64,000 bases of DNA. Origin: Azorhizobium doebereinerae UFLA1-100. GTDB taxonomy: Bacteria; Pseudomonadota; Alphaproteobacteria; Rhizobiales; Xanthobacteraceae. Under the pieces are notes generated by a model, which saw nothing but the letters and a program-made list of their open reading frames with translations, did no database searches and had not been told where the DNA came from. A program made the position numbers and the translations under genes. This document shows, one piece after another, positions 8,831 to 17,838 of this stretch (the first letter of the stretch is position 1; each line of letters begins with the position of its first letter). The DNA is taken from the NCBI RefSeq assembly GCF_000473085.1, contig NZ_KI421497.1, positions 125,653 through 189,652 of the forward strand, read 5' to 3'.

Positions 8831-10212
8831 GCGGCGCCGAGCTTCTTCAGCCAGCGGCGCGCCTGGGCCCGCACCCGGCTCGGCGCGGTGCCGCCATAGC
8901 TGGTGCGGCTGCGCACCGAGCTGGTGACGGTCAGCACCGAGAACACATCCTGGGTGATGCGCTTCTCGACGGCCTGCATGTCCTCCAAGGGGACACGGTG
9001 CAGCGGCAGGTTCCGCTCGGACGCGAAGCCGACGATGCGGCCGGTGACGTGATGCGCCTCGCGGAACGGGATGCCCAGCGTGCGCACCAGCCAGTCGGCG
9101 AGGTCGGTGGCGGTGGCATAGCCCTGGCCGGCGGCGGTCTTCATGCGCGCGGTGTCGGGCTCGATGTCGCGCACCATGCCGGCGGTGGCTGCGATAACCA
9201 GGGAGAGGGCGGAAAAGGCATCGAACGCGCCTTCCTTGTCTTCCTGCATGTCCTTGGCATAGGCGAGAGGCAGGCCCTTCATCACCACCAGGATGCCGGT
9301 CAACGCGCCGATGATGCGCCCGGCCTTGGCCCGCACCAACTCGGCGGCGTCCGGATTGCGCTTCTGCGGCATGATGGACGAGCCGGTGGTGAAGGCGTCC
9401 GACAGCTTCACCAGGCTGAAGGACGGCGAGGTCCAGATCACCACTTCCTCGGCGAAGCGCGACAGATGGATGGCGCAGATCGACGCGGCGGACAGCGTCT
9501 CCATCACGAAGTCGCGGTCGGACACGGCGTCCAGCGAATTGGCGGTCGGCCGGTCGAAGCCGAGCGCGGCGGCGGTGGCGTCCCGGTCGATGGGGAAGGA
9601 GGTGCCGGCGAGCGCGGCCGAGCCGAGCGGGGATTCGTTCAGCCGCTTGCGGGCGTCGGCGAAGCGGCTGCGGTCGCGGCCGAGCATCTCCACATAGGCC
9701 ATCAGATGGTGGCCGTAGGTGACCGGCTGGGCGGTCTGCAGATGGGTGAAGCCGGGCATCACCGTCGCCGCATGGGCGAGCGCCTTCTCCGCCAGCGCCG
9801 TCTGGAGATCGGCCAGCTGGGCGTCGAGGGCGTCCACCGTGTCGCGGACGTAGAGGCGGAAGTCGGTCGCCACCTGGTCGTTACGCGAGCGGGCGGTGTG
9901 CAGGCGGCCGGCGGAGGCGCCGATCAGCTCGGCGAGGCGGGACTCCACGTTCATATGGATGTCCTCCAGCTCGCGCCGGAAGGAGAGCTTGCCGCTCTCG
10001 ATCTCTGACAGGATCGTGTCTAGACCCTTCTGGATCTTCTGGGCATCTTTCGCCGCGATGATCTTCTGGGCCGACAGCATGGCGGCATGGGCCTTGGAGC
10101 CGGCGATGTCCTGGGCGTAAAGACGCTGATCGAAGCCGATGGAGGCGTTGATCTCCTCCATGATGGCGTCCGGCCCGGTGGAAAACCGCCCGCCCCACAT
10201 CTTGTTGCTCAT
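8827..10212 (-). CDS. argH: Argininosuccinate lyase
   Basis: The 461-residue enzyme splits argininosuccinate into arginine and fumarate. The fumarase/aspartase superfamily signature [12 protein letters not shown] lies near residues 275-286, and other conserved stretches such as SRNDQVATD and THLQTAQPV are present. Length is typical. A good Shine-Dalgarno (CGGAGG on the minus strand) precedes the ATG. The gene is divergent from tlpA with only 12 bp between the two start codons, and its 3' end overlaps bluB, so argH-bluB is an operon. Confidence 0.97.
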   Translation of the reverse strand: MSNKMWGGRFSTGPDAIMEEINASIGFDQRLYAQDIAGSKAHAAMLSAQKIIAAKDAQKIQKGLDTILSEIESGKLSFRRELEDIHMNVESRLAELIGASAGRLHTARSRNDQVATDFRLYVRDTVDALDAQLADLQTALAEKALAHAATVMPGFTHLQTAQPVTYGHHLMAYVEMLGRDRSRFADARKRLNESPLGSAALAGTSFPIDRDATAAALGFDRPTANSLDAVSDRDFVMETLSAASICAIHLSRFAEEVVIWTSPSFSLVKLSDAFTTGSSIMPQKRNPDAAELVRAKAGRIIGALTGILVVMKGLPLAYAKDMQEDKEGAFDAFSALSLVIAATAGMVRDIEPDTARMKTAAGQGYATATDLADWLVRTLGIPFREAHHVTGRIVGFASERNLPLHRVPLEDMQAVEKRITQDVFSVLTVTSSVRSRTSYGGTAPSRVRAQARRWLKKLGAA

Positions 10213-10224
10213 GACGGACCTCCG

Positions 10225-10995
10225 ATGACCGATCTCAACCCACGCCCGGACAGCGACCCCGCAGCGGCCCCGGCCCCGGCCGAGGCACGCCCGGCCCGCC
10301 GTGGGCCCTGGCGCATGATCGGTCTGGTGGCGGGAGCGACGGTGGCGGGGGCCATGGTCGGCGCGCTCGCCCTATACGGGATGAAGGGCCTTCCGGGCAA
10401 TGCGTCCGCAACGAAACCTCAGGCCGACGGCACGATTCCGGCCGCCACCGCCGCCCTCGCCGACCCGGACTGCCAGGGCGCGGTAGACGCGGCAAAGCGT
10501 CTCGCCCCGCTGGCCAAGGGCGAACTGGCCGCGCTCAGCCTCGCCACCACGCCCCGCCGCCTGCCGCCGCTGGCCTTCGCGGATGCCGCCGGCAAGCCGG
10601 TGACGCTGGCCGACTTCAAGGGCAAGACGTTGCTGGTCAATCTCTGGGCCACCTGGTGCGTGCCGTGCCGCAAGGAGATGCCGGCCCTCGACGCGCTGGA
10701 GAAGGCGCAGGGCGGCAAGGATTTCCAGGTGGTGGCGATCAATCTCGACACGCGCGACCCGAAGAAGCCGCACGCCTTCCTCTCGGAGATCGGCGTCGCC
10801 TCGCTCGGCTTCTATGCCGATCCCGACACCAAGACCTTCCAGGCCCTGCGCAGCGTCGGGCGCGGCTTCGGCCTGCCCACCACACTGCTGGTGGACGCCA
10901 AGGGCTGCGAGATCGGCTATCTGGCGGGACCTGCGGAATGGGCCTCGCCGGACGCGCAGGCGCTGATCAGGCAGGCGACGGGCAAGGGCATCTGA
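10225..10995 (+). CDS. tlpA: TlpA-family membrane-anchored thiol:disulfide oxidoreductase
   Basis: This 256-residue protein has a Pro/Ala-rich cytoplasmic leader, one transmembrane helix at about 30-52 and a periplasmic thioredoxin fold with a Cys-Val-Pro-Cys centre at residues 145-148 (WATWCVPC). TlpA proteins keep cysteines reduced for copper insertion into cytochrome oxidase. The ATG at 10225 is chosen because an upstream in-frame ATG at 10087 lies deep inside argH. No strong Shine-Dalgarno is seen before 10225. The tlpA/argH divergent pair is a common alphaproteobacterial arrangement. Confidence 0.9.
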   Translation: MTDLNPRPDSDPAAAPAPAEARPARRGPWRMIGLVAGATVAGAMVGALALYGMKGLPGNASATKPQADGTIPAATAALADPDCQGAVDAAKRLAPLAKGELAALSLATTPRRLPPLAFADAAGKPVTLADFKGKTLLVNLWATWCVPCRKEMPALDALEKAQGGKDFQVVAINLDTRDPKKPHAFLSEIGVASLGFYADPDTKTFQALRSVGRGFGLPTTLLVDAKGCEIGYLAGPAEWASPDAQALIRQATGKGI

Positions 10996-11000
10996 GCCCC

Positions 11001-11029
11001 AACAAAAAGCCCGCCGGTGCGGCGGGCTT
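11001..11029 (-). terminator. Rho-independent terminator after hbd
   Basis: A 9-bp perfect stem (AAGCCCGCC / GGCGGGCTT) with a 5-base loop is followed on the minus strand by a T-rich run (CTTTTTGTT). It sits between convergent tlpA and the 3-hydroxybutyryl-CoA dehydrogenase gene. The T-run marks it mainly as the dehydrogenase terminator, although the hairpin could also slow tlpA transcription. Confidence 0.8.
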
Positions 11030-11053
11030 GCTGCGGGCGGGGCTGAGGATGCC

Positions 11054-11935
11054 TCAGCGGGTGGGGACCGGCTTCTCGCCGCGATAGTCGTAGAAGCCGC
11101 GCTGCGTCTTCCGGCCCAGCCAGCCGGCCTCCACATATTTCACCAGCAGCGGGCACGGCCGGTACTTCGAGTCGGCCAGCCCCTCGTGCAGCACCTGCAT
11201 GATGGCGAGGCAGGTGTCGAGGCCGATGAAATCCGCCAGTTGCAGCGGACCCATGGGATGGTTGGCGCCGAGCTTCATGGCCCGGTCGATGGCGTCCACG
11301 GAGCCGACGCCCTCATAGAGCGTATAGATGGCCTCGTTGATCATCGGCAGCAGGATGCGATTGACGATGAAGGCCGGGAAGTCCTCCGCCACCGCATAGG
11401 TCTTGTGCAGCTTGGTGACGAAGGCCTTGGCGCTCTCGAAGGTGTCGTCGTCGGTGGCGATGCCGCGCACCAGTTCCACCAGTTCCATCAGCGGCACCGG
11501 ATTCATGAAATGAATGCCGATGAAGCGCTCGGGGCGGTCGGTGGAGGCGCCGAGGCGGGTGATGGAGATGGACGAGGTGTTGCTGGCCAGCAGGGCGTCC
11601 GGGCGCAGCACCTCGCAGACGCCGGCAAAGATCTTGCGCTTGACGTCTTCCTTCTCGGTGGCGGATTCGATCACCAGATCGCATTCCGCCAGCTGCTCGG
11701 TGGCCTCGGCGGTGACGATGCGCTTCAGCGCCGCCTGCCGGGCCTCCTCGGTGACGGTGCCCTTGGACACCTGCTTGGCCATGTTGCCATTGATCGTGGC
11801 AAGCCCCGAGCGGACCCGTTCCGGGTCCTGGTCGTTCAGCACCACGTCAAAGCCGGCCAGCGCGCACACATGGGCGATCCCGTTGCCCATCTGCCCGGCT
11901 CCGATCACTCCGACCTTCTTGATCTCGAGCGGCAT
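11054..11935 (-). CDS. hbdA: 3-hydroxybutyryl-CoA dehydrogenase
   Basis: The 293-residue NAD(P)-dependent enzyme interconverts acetoacetyl-CoA and 3-hydroxybutyryl-CoA. An N-terminal Rossmann motif [10 protein letters not shown] is followed by the family segments [18 protein letters not shown] with the catalytic histidine, and a C-terminal dimerisation domain ([15 protein letters not shown]). It follows etfB-etfA on the same strand with a 64-bp gap, so beta-oxidation-type electron transfer genes and this dehydrogenase probably form one unit. A PHA depolymerase elsewhere in the window fits the same C4 metabolism. Confidence 0.92.
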   Translation of the reverse strand: MPLEIKKVGVIGAGQMGNGIAHVCALAGFDVVLNDQDPERVRSGLATINGNMAKQVSKGTVTEEARQAALKRIVTAEATEQLAECDLVIESATEKEDVKRKIFAGVCEVLRPDALLASNTSSISITRLGASTDRPERFIGIHFMNPVPLMELVELVRGIATDDDTFESAKAFVTKLHKTYAVAEDFPAFIVNRILLPMINEAIYTLYEGVGSVDAIDRAMKLGANHPMGPLQLADFIGLDTCLAIMQVLHEGLADSKYRPCPLLVKYVEAGWLGRKTQRGFYDYRGEKPVPTR

Positions 11936-11999
11936 GGTGCTGGTGTCTCTCGGCTCTTGTTTGGTGGCGGCGCGGGCGAGGCCCGCGCCAGTCTCAAGG

Positions 12000-12944
12000 T
12001 CAGCCCTTGACCTTGGCGATTTCGGATTTCAGCTCGGGCACGATGGCGAACAGGTCACCCACGAGGCCGTAGTCGGCCACCTGGAAGATCGGCGCCTCCT
12101 CGTCCTTGTTGATGGCGACGATCACCTTCGAATCCTTCATGCCGGCGAGATGCTGGATCGCGCCGGAGATGCCGATGGCGACATACAACTCGGGGGCGAC
12201 GACCTTGCCGGTCTGGCCCACCTGCCAGTCGTTCGGAGCATAGCCCGCGTCCACCGCCGCGCGCGATGCGCCCACGGCAGCGCCAAGCACGTCGGCCAGG
12301 GGCTCGATGACCTCGCCGAACTTCTCCTTCGAGCCGACGGCGCGGCCGCCCGACACGATGATCTTAGCGGCGGTCAGCTCGGGACGGTCGGAGACAGCCA
12401 GGCTCTCGTCCACGAAGGACGACACGCCGGGATCAGCCTGCGCGCCGACCGCCTCGACGGCGGCCGAGCCGCCGGCGCCGGTGGCGGCGAAGGAGGCGGT
12501 GCGCACGGTGATGACCTTCTTGGCATCCGTGCTCTGCACCGTCTGGATCGCGTTGCCGGCGTAGATCGGGCGCTCGAACGTATCGGGCGAGACCACCTTG
12601 ATGATGTCCGACACCTGCATCACGTCCAGCAGTGCAGCGACGCGCGGCAGCACGTTCTTGGTCATGCTGGTGGAGGGCGCGACGATGGCGTCGTAGCCGC
12701 CGGCGAGCGAGACCAGGAGCGCGGCCAGCGGCTCGGCGAGGCGATGCGCATAGAGCGCGTCGTCGGCCAGCAGCACCTTGTCCACGCCCGAGAGGGCGGC
12801 GGCGGCCTCGGCCACGGCCTTGGCATCCTGCCCGGCCACCAGCACATGCACCGGCGCGCCGAGCGCCGTGGCGGCGGTCAGCGCCTTGGCGGTGACGCCG
12901 TTAAGGGCCTTGTTGTCGTGTTCGGCGAGAAGCAGCGTCGCCAT
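12000..12944 (-). CDS. etfA: Electron transfer flavoprotein alpha subunit
   Basis: The 314-residue FAD-binding subunit pairs with EtfB to carry electrons from acyl-CoA and related dehydrogenases to ETF-ubiquinone oxidoreductase. The C-terminal domain shows the usual FAD motifs: [28 protein letters not shown] and a [12 protein letters not shown] stretch. Its ATG overlaps the etfB stop by one base (TGATG), which shows translational coupling. A longer open frame runs upstream in this phase but only overlaps etfB and is not used. Confidence 0.96.
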   Translation of the reverse strand: MATLLLAEHDNKALNGVTAKALTAATALGAPVHVLVAGQDAKAVAEAAAALSGVDKVLLADDALYAHRLAEPLAALLVSLAGGYDAIVAPSTSMTKNVLPRVAALLDVMQVSDIIKVVSPDTFERPIYAGNAIQTVQSTDAKKVITVRTASFAATGAGGSAAVEAVGAQADPGVSSFVDESLAVSDRPELTAAKIIVSGGRAVGSKEKFGEVIEPLADVLGAAVGASRAAVDAGYAPNDWQVGQTGKVVAPELYVAIGISGAIQHLAGMKDSKVIVAINKDEEAPIFQVADYGLVGDLFAIVPELKSEIAKVKG

Positions 12945-13693
12945 CAGATCACTCCCGCCTCGTCCTTGAGCTTCGCCACCAGTTCGGACACCGAGCCGAC
13001 CTTCACGCCGGCCTTGCGGCCCGCGGGTTCGGCGGTGGTGAGAACCTTGAGGCGCGGCGCCACGTCGACGCCATAGCCGTCCGGCGACTTCTCGTCGATC
13101 GGCTTCTTCTTGGCCTTCATGATGTTGGGCAGGGAGGCATAGCGCGGCTCGTTGAGCCGCAGGTCGGTGGTCACGATGGCCGGCAGCGCCAGGCGCACGG
13201 TCTGCGCCCCGCCGTCGATCTCGCGCGTCACCAGCACGGCATCGCCGTCGATCACCACCTTCGAGGCGAACGTGCCCTGGCCCCAGCCGAGCAGCGCCGC
13301 CAGCATCTGGCCGGTCTGGTTGGCGTCGTCGTCGATGGCCTGCTTGCCGAGGATCACCAGCCGGGGAGCCTCCTCGGCGATCACCGCCTTGAGGATCTTG
13401 GCCACCGCCAGCGGCTCCACCGTGGCATCGGTCTTCACCAGGATGCCGCGGTCCGCGCCCATGGCGAGCGCGGTGCGCAGCGTCTCGGACGCCTGGGCCG
13501 GGCCGATGGACACGGCCACCACCTCGGTGGCGATGCCCGCCTCCTTGAGACGCAGCGCTTCTTCCACGGCGATCTCGTCGAACGGATTCATCGACATCTT
13601 GACGTGGGAGAGCTCGACACCGGTGCCGTCGGATTTCACCCGTACTTTTACGTTGTAATCGACCACGCGTTTGACGGGTACCAGGACCTTCAT
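12944..13693 (-). CDS. etfB: Electron transfer flavoprotein beta subunit
   Basis: The 249-residue protein starts [16 protein letters not shown], a typical EtfB N-terminus, and carries the AMP-binding and ETF signature region around [30 protein letters not shown] and [11 protein letters not shown]. It is the first gene of the etfB-etfA pair and its stop overlaps the etfA start by one base. The ATG at 13693 is chosen over a far upstream one because conservation begins exactly there. The 250 bp before it face the divergent glycosyltransferase gene. Confidence 0.96.
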   Translation of the reverse strand: MKVLVPVKRVVDYNVKVRVKSDGTGVELSHVKMSMNPFDEIAVEEALRLKEAGIATEVVAVSIGPAQASETLRTALAMGADRGILVKTDATVEPLAVAKILKAVIAEEAPRLVILGKQAIDDDANQTGQMLAALLGWGQGTFASKVVIDGDAVLVTREIDGGAQTVRLALPAIVTTDLRLNEPRYASLPNIMKAKKKPIDEKSPDGYGVDVAPRLKVLTTAEPAGRKAGVKVGSVSELVAKLKDEAGVI

Positions 13694-13943
13694 CGAGGTA
13701 AGCTCCACCTTGATGGCAAGAAGTCGATCCCCGTTGCATTTGCGCGCGAAACCAAGCAGCGCTTGCAACATGGGAAGCCTTGGGGGCGGCACCCTAGGAG
13801 TGGCCCGAAACGGTGTCAACGCCGAACGGCGACGCATGAGCGCGCGCCAACAACCCACTGCCATAGCGCTTGGAACCGGGCGCGGAAGGCCCTATATGCC
13901 AACAGCGTCAGGGGACCATGCGCCGACAGAGGGAACGGCGGGA

Positions 13944-15095
13944 ATGAAGCATGCGGGCTCGCCTTCTTCCGGGATGCCCCTTCGTCTCGCCTTCATCGGC
14001 CCTTGGAATTATTCAAATGGACTGGGTGTCGGCGCGCGCGGCCATATCTCCGCGCTCTGGCACACGGCGCATGGAATCAACCTGCATCCCATCCACCAGC
14101 CATTCCATGTGCACGCCCGGCTGCCGGTCTCCAGCGACGTCGCCAGCTTCGAAGGCCCGGCGGACATCGCCATCGTCAGCATCAATCCCGATGGCTGGGA
14201 CCGGCTCCTCACCGAGGCGCAATGGCAGGTGGTCCGCGGCGCGCGGGCGCGGGTCGGCGCCTTCGTCTGGGAGATGGACACCGCCCCGCTGGAGTGGAAG
14301 GGGCTGATGGACACGCTCGATGCCATCTGGACCCCCAGCAGCTTCTGTGCCGCCGCCATCGCCCGTCGCACCGCACGGCCGGTGCATGTCGTCCCCCATG
14401 TGGTTCCGGTGACGCCGCCGCCGCTGGTGCGCCCGGCGGACCTCGGCGTGCCCGCCGGCCGGCACACCATCCTGTACGCCTTCGACGGCGCCAGCTTCCT
14501 CTCGCGCAAGCGGCCCATGGCCCTGGTGGAGGCGTTCGGCGCCTCCGGGCTCGGCGCGCGCGGTTGGCAGCTGGTGCTGAAGACCAAGAACCTCGAGCAC
14601 GCGGCCGAGGCCGGGGCGGCGCTGATCGCCGCCACCGACGCGGACCCGGCGATCACGCTGCTGACCATGCCGCTGCGCGAGGACCAGATGTCCGCGCTGG
14701 TGGAACGGGCGGCCATCTATGCCTCGCCGCATTGCTCGGAAGGCTTCGGCCTGACCATCGCCGAGGCCATGGCGCGCGGCAAGATCGTGGTGGCGACCGA
14801 CTACGGCGGCAGCCGCGACTTCCTTGATGCCTCCTGCGGCTTCCCGGTGGCCTGGAAGCAGGTGTCCCTGGCCCGGAACGACGGCCCGTATCCCAAGGGC
14901 GGCGTCTGGGCGGAAGTGGACCTCCCGGCCCTCACCACCGCCCTGCTGGACGCCGCGGCCCTGGCGGAGGCGGGCGACGCCAGCCTCGGCGGGCAGGCCC
15001 GGCGGCGGATCGCGCAGGACCTGTCGCCCGTCGCCGTCGCCGGCCGGATCGACGCCAGCCTCGCCCAGATCGCCGCCGGCGTCGGGCTGGCCTGA
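13944..15095 (+). CDS. GT-B type glycosyltransferase (family 4-like)
   Basis: The 383-residue protein has a two-lobed GT-B layout. An N-terminal lobe (FIGPWNYSNGLGVGARGH) is followed by a glycosyltransferase group 1 lobe with the nucleotide-sugar motif SEGFGLTIAEAMA near residues 263-275, including the two glutamates spaced as E-x7-E, and then a TDYGG segment. Substrate and product are not predictable; a surface polysaccharide or a protein glycan are the usual options. ATG 13944 follows a GGCGGGA ribosome site; ATG 13974 is an alternative. Its stop codon overlaps the next gene's start (TGATG). Confidence 0.82.
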   Translation: MKHAGSPSSGMPLRLAFIGPWNYSNGLGVGARGHISALWHTAHGINLHPIHQPFHVHARLPVSSDVASFEGPADIAIVSINPDGWDRLLTEAQWQVVRGARARVGAFVWEMDTAPLEWKGLMDTLDAIWTPSSFCAAAIARRTARPVHVVPHVVPVTPPPLVRPADLGVPAGRHTILYAFDGASFLSRKRPMALVEAFGASGLGARGWQLVLKTKNLEHAAEAGAALIAATDADPAITLLTMPLREDQMSALVERAAIYASPHCSEGFGLTIAEAMARGKIVVATDYGGSRDFLDASCGFPVAWKQVSLARNDGPYPKGGVWAEVDLPALTTALLDAAALAEAGDASLGGQARRRIAQDLSPVAVAGRIDASLAQIAAGVGLA

Positions 15096-16381
15096 TGGGC
15101 GTCATCTGGGGAGGCCGCATCCGCCTCATCACCATTTCGCTGCCCTGCCGGAAGCTGCCCGCGCGGATTCCCTCCGGCCCGGGTGACTTCGTGGTGCTGA
15201 CGACGCCGTTCACCTTCCTGCGCCGCCGCCTGCGGCGGGTGCTGTGGGACGCCACCGTCGCCCGGCCGGACGTGGACCTGTTCTACGGCTTCGACGGCGT
15301 GCCCTTCGGCCCGCAGCCGGCGGCCAAGCCCGCCGCGGGCTTCATGCTGCTGGCCGCCTACGATCCGCTCGGTCTGCCGCTGGTGATCCGGGGCGCCGCG
15401 CTGGCCGCGCTCGGCGGCCTGCGGCCGGAATTCGGGCTGAGCGCCGCCTATGACATCGGCCTGCGCGCGCTGTCGTGCGGTCTCGTGGCGCAGCAGCTGC
15501 CGCTGCACTTCGCCCACATCATGGCCCCCGCCATCGGCCGGGCCGCGGTGCGGCGGGCGGTGCTCGAACGCTGGAACGCGGAGACGGGCGCGCCCTGGCG
15601 GATCAGCCCCGGCGCGCGGCCGGGCACCTTGCAGGTGCGCCGCGCCTTCGCCGCGCCGCCGCGGGTGAGCGTCATCGTCCAGCCCGCGCCGGACGGCGCG
15701 AACCGCCTCGCGCCGACGCTGGCGGCCCTCGCCCGGGGCGCATGGCCGGCCGAGAGCATCGAGGTGCTGGCGGATTCCCGCCTCGACACCGCCGGCGCCG
15801 AAGCCGGGCCGATCCGTTGGCGCACCGTGGACACCGCCGCCGGCGCCTGCGAGGCCGGCCGCCGCAACGCCCTGTGGCAGGCGGCGGAGAGCGAGCTGGT
15901 GCTGTTCCTGGACGCCGGCCTGGAACCGGACCGGACGGACTGGATCGACGCGCTGGCCGGGCTCGCCGCCGACCCCACCGTGGGCATGGCCAGCGGACGT
16001 GTGCTCGCGGACGGGCGCGACCGTCCGGACGCCGCAGCCGCGCTGTTCGGCTTCAGCCCGCGCACCTGGCCCGAGCAGGGCTACGTGCATCGCGAGTTCG
16101 CCGTGCCCATCTCGCCGCTCATCGCCACGCGGCGCAGCAATCTCGAGGCGGTGAACGGCTTCGTTGCGGGGCTTCCCGCGCCCTTCCTGGCGGCGGACGC
16201 GGCGCTGCGCATGCGCCTGCTCGGCCTCTCGGTTCTCGCCACGCCGTTCGCCGCGGCGCGCGGGCCCGCCTCCGGCGCCGCACCGGAAACGGATGCCGCC
16301 ACCTTCCTCGGGCGTTGGAACCAAGTCCGCGACGCCGACCGCCTCAGCTTCCCCGACGCCCCTCTGGCCGGGCCGCGCTGA
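15095..16381 (+). CDS. Degenerate tandem GT2-like glycosyltransferase protein
   Basis: The 428-residue protein is translationally coupled to the preceding glycosyltransferase. Residues about 20-145 look like the second half of a family 2 domain (a DLFYGFDG segment where GT2 proteins have DLIYSDED, then an AYDIGLRA segment where they have DYDLLLR). Residues about 190-400 form a second GT2-like domain (RVSVIVQP, a LVLFLDAGLEP segment, VNGF). Neither half shows a clear DxD metal-binding motif, so the enzyme may be inactive or act without metal. The partner gene and family resemblance suggest a role in glycan assembly, but this is inference. Confidence 0.6.
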   Translation: MGVIWGGRIRLITISLPCRKLPARIPSGPGDFVVLTTPFTFLRRRLRRVLWDATVARPDVDLFYGFDGVPFGPQPAAKPAAGFMLLAAYDPLGLPLVIRGAALAALGGLRPEFGLSAAYDIGLRALSCGLVAQQLPLHFAHIMAPAIGRAAVRRAVLERWNAETGAPWRISPGARPGTLQVRRAFAAPPRVSVIVQPAPDGANRLAPTLAALARGAWPAESIEVLADSRLDTAGAEAGPIRWRTVDTAAGACEAGRRNALWQAAESELVLFLDAGLEPDRTDWIDALAGLAADPTVGMASGRVLADGRDRPDAAAALFGFSPRTWPEQGYVHREFAVPISPLIATRRSNLEAVNGFVAGLPAPFLAADAALRMRLLGLSVLATPFAAARGPASGAAPETDAATFLGRWNQVRDADRLSFPDAPLAGPR

Positions 16382-16393
16382 AGCCGGGTCCGG

Positions 16394-17827
16394 CTATTTC
16401 TCCCGCATCGACCGCGTCACCGCATCCACCAGGGGGCGGGTGAGATAGCTCAGCACGCTGCGCTCGCCGGTGGAGAACACCACCTCGGCCGGCATGCCGG
16501 GGCGCAGGCGGGTCTTCATGGCGTCGGGAATGTCGGTGTTGGCCACCGCCACCACCGCCTGGAAATAGGGCTGGCGCGTCGCCTCGTCCATCAGCCGGTC
16601 CGGCGACACCGAGCGCAGTTCGCCGAGGATCAGCGGCGTGGTGCGCGAATGGAAGGCGGGGAAGCGCACCTCCACCCCGGTCACGCCGTCATGCAGGCGG
16701 TCGATGTCGGTGGGCGGCACCTGGGCATCGACGATCAGCTCGTCATTCTGCGGCACGATCTCCAGCAGTGTGTCGCCCGGCTTGGCCACCGCGCCGATGG
16801 TGTAGATCTTCGGGTTGATGTTCTGGACGATGCCGGCGCGCGGGGCGCGGATGTCCACGCGCTTCAGCACGTTCTCCGAAACCGCCAGCTTCTCGCGCAC
16901 GTCGGAGATCTTCTGGCGGGTTTCCACCATCTGGCTCGCCACGTCCTCCTGCTGCTTCTGCAGCAGTTGCTGGATCTGAAGCTTCATCTCGCCGATGGTG
17001 TTCTGCGCCTTCGCCGCATCCGCCGTATTGCGGCCGACGAGGCCCTGGAGGCGCGCCTTCTCGCGCTGAAGTTCGGCGAGGCGCGGCTTGGAGACCAGCC
17101 CCTTGTCGCTCAGCGCGCGGATGCCGGCCAGTTCGTCGTCGATATAGAACAGCTGGCTGTCCAGCGCCTCGCGCTCGCGGCGCAGGCCGTCGAGCTCGGT
17201 CTCGCCCTGCCGCGCGCGGCTGTTCAGGATGTCGATCTGGCCGTTGAGCGAGGCCTTGCGGTCGCGGAACTGCGCCGCCTGGTCGGCGAGCGCCGCCTTC
17301 ACCAGCGGCTGGGCGGCGCGGTCCAGCAGGTCCGGCGGGAAGGTGACGCGGTCCGCCTGCGCCCGCTCGGCCTCCAGCCGCGCCTCGTTGGCCAGCAGGG
17401 TGTCGAGCTGGCCGCGCAAGGCGGCGTAATTGGACTGCGAGCTGGTCGGGTCGAGCCGGAACAGCAGGTCGCCCGCCTTCACCAATTGGCCGTCCTTCAC
17501 GTCGATCTCGACGATGATGCCGCCTTCCAGATGCTGCACCACCTGGCGCTTGCTCTCCACCGAGACGACGCCCTGGGCGATCACCGCGCTGTCGATATTG
17601 GCCAGCGCCGCCCAGGCGCCGCCAACGCCGAAGGTCAGGAAGATGACGCCGTAGCCGATGGCCGCCACGCGGCGGAAATCACTGCTCACCGCCGGCGCCG
17701 CAGCCGAGAAATCGGTGCGCGCCGGGGCCGATGCCGGCACGGGCGGCTGGGGCGCCGCCGCCCGGGCAGGCGGTGGGGACGGGGCCGCGGCGGGTTCGGC
17801 GCGCTGGATGTCGTGGGTCTCTGACAT
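16394..17827 (-). CDS. HlyD-family type I secretion adaptor
   Basis: The 477-residue membrane-fusion protein has a Pro/Ala-rich cytoplasmic leader (1-50), one transmembrane helix (about 54-75), a biotinyl-lipoyl-like domain (VVQHLEGGIIVEI), a long coiled coil rich in Arg, Glu and Gln (about 150-330) and a C-terminal beta domain. It is of the PrtE/HlyD type that bridges an inner-membrane ABC transporter and TolC. The start at 17827 has a GAGGAC ribosome site. It lies 11 bp after the ABC transporter gene, so the two are one operon. It converges on the glycosyltransferase pair. Confidence 0.9.
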   Translation of the reverse strand: MSETHDIQRAEPAAAPSPPPARAAAPQPPVPASAPARTDFSAAAPAVSSDFRRVAAIGYGVIFLTFGVGGAWAALANIDSAVIAQGVVSVESKRQVVQHLEGGIIVEIDVKDGQLVKAGDLLFRLDPTSSQSNYAALRGQLDTLLANEARLEAERAQADRVTFPPDLLDRAAQPLVKAALADQAAQFRDRKASLNGQIDILNSRARQGETELDGLRREREALDSQLFYIDDELAGIRALSDKGLVSKPRLAELQREKARLQGLVGRNTADAAKAQNTIGEMKLQIQQLLQKQQEDVASQMVETRQKISDVREKLAVSENVLKRVDIRAPRAGIVQNINPKIYTIGAVAKPGDTLLEIVPQNDELIVDAQVPPTDIDRLHDGVTGVEVRFPAFHSRTTPLILGELRSVSPDRLMDEATRQPYFQAVVAVANTDIPDAMKTRLRPGMPAEVVFSTGERSVLSYLTRPLVDAVTRSMREK

Positions 17828-17838
17828 GGCGTCCTCCC

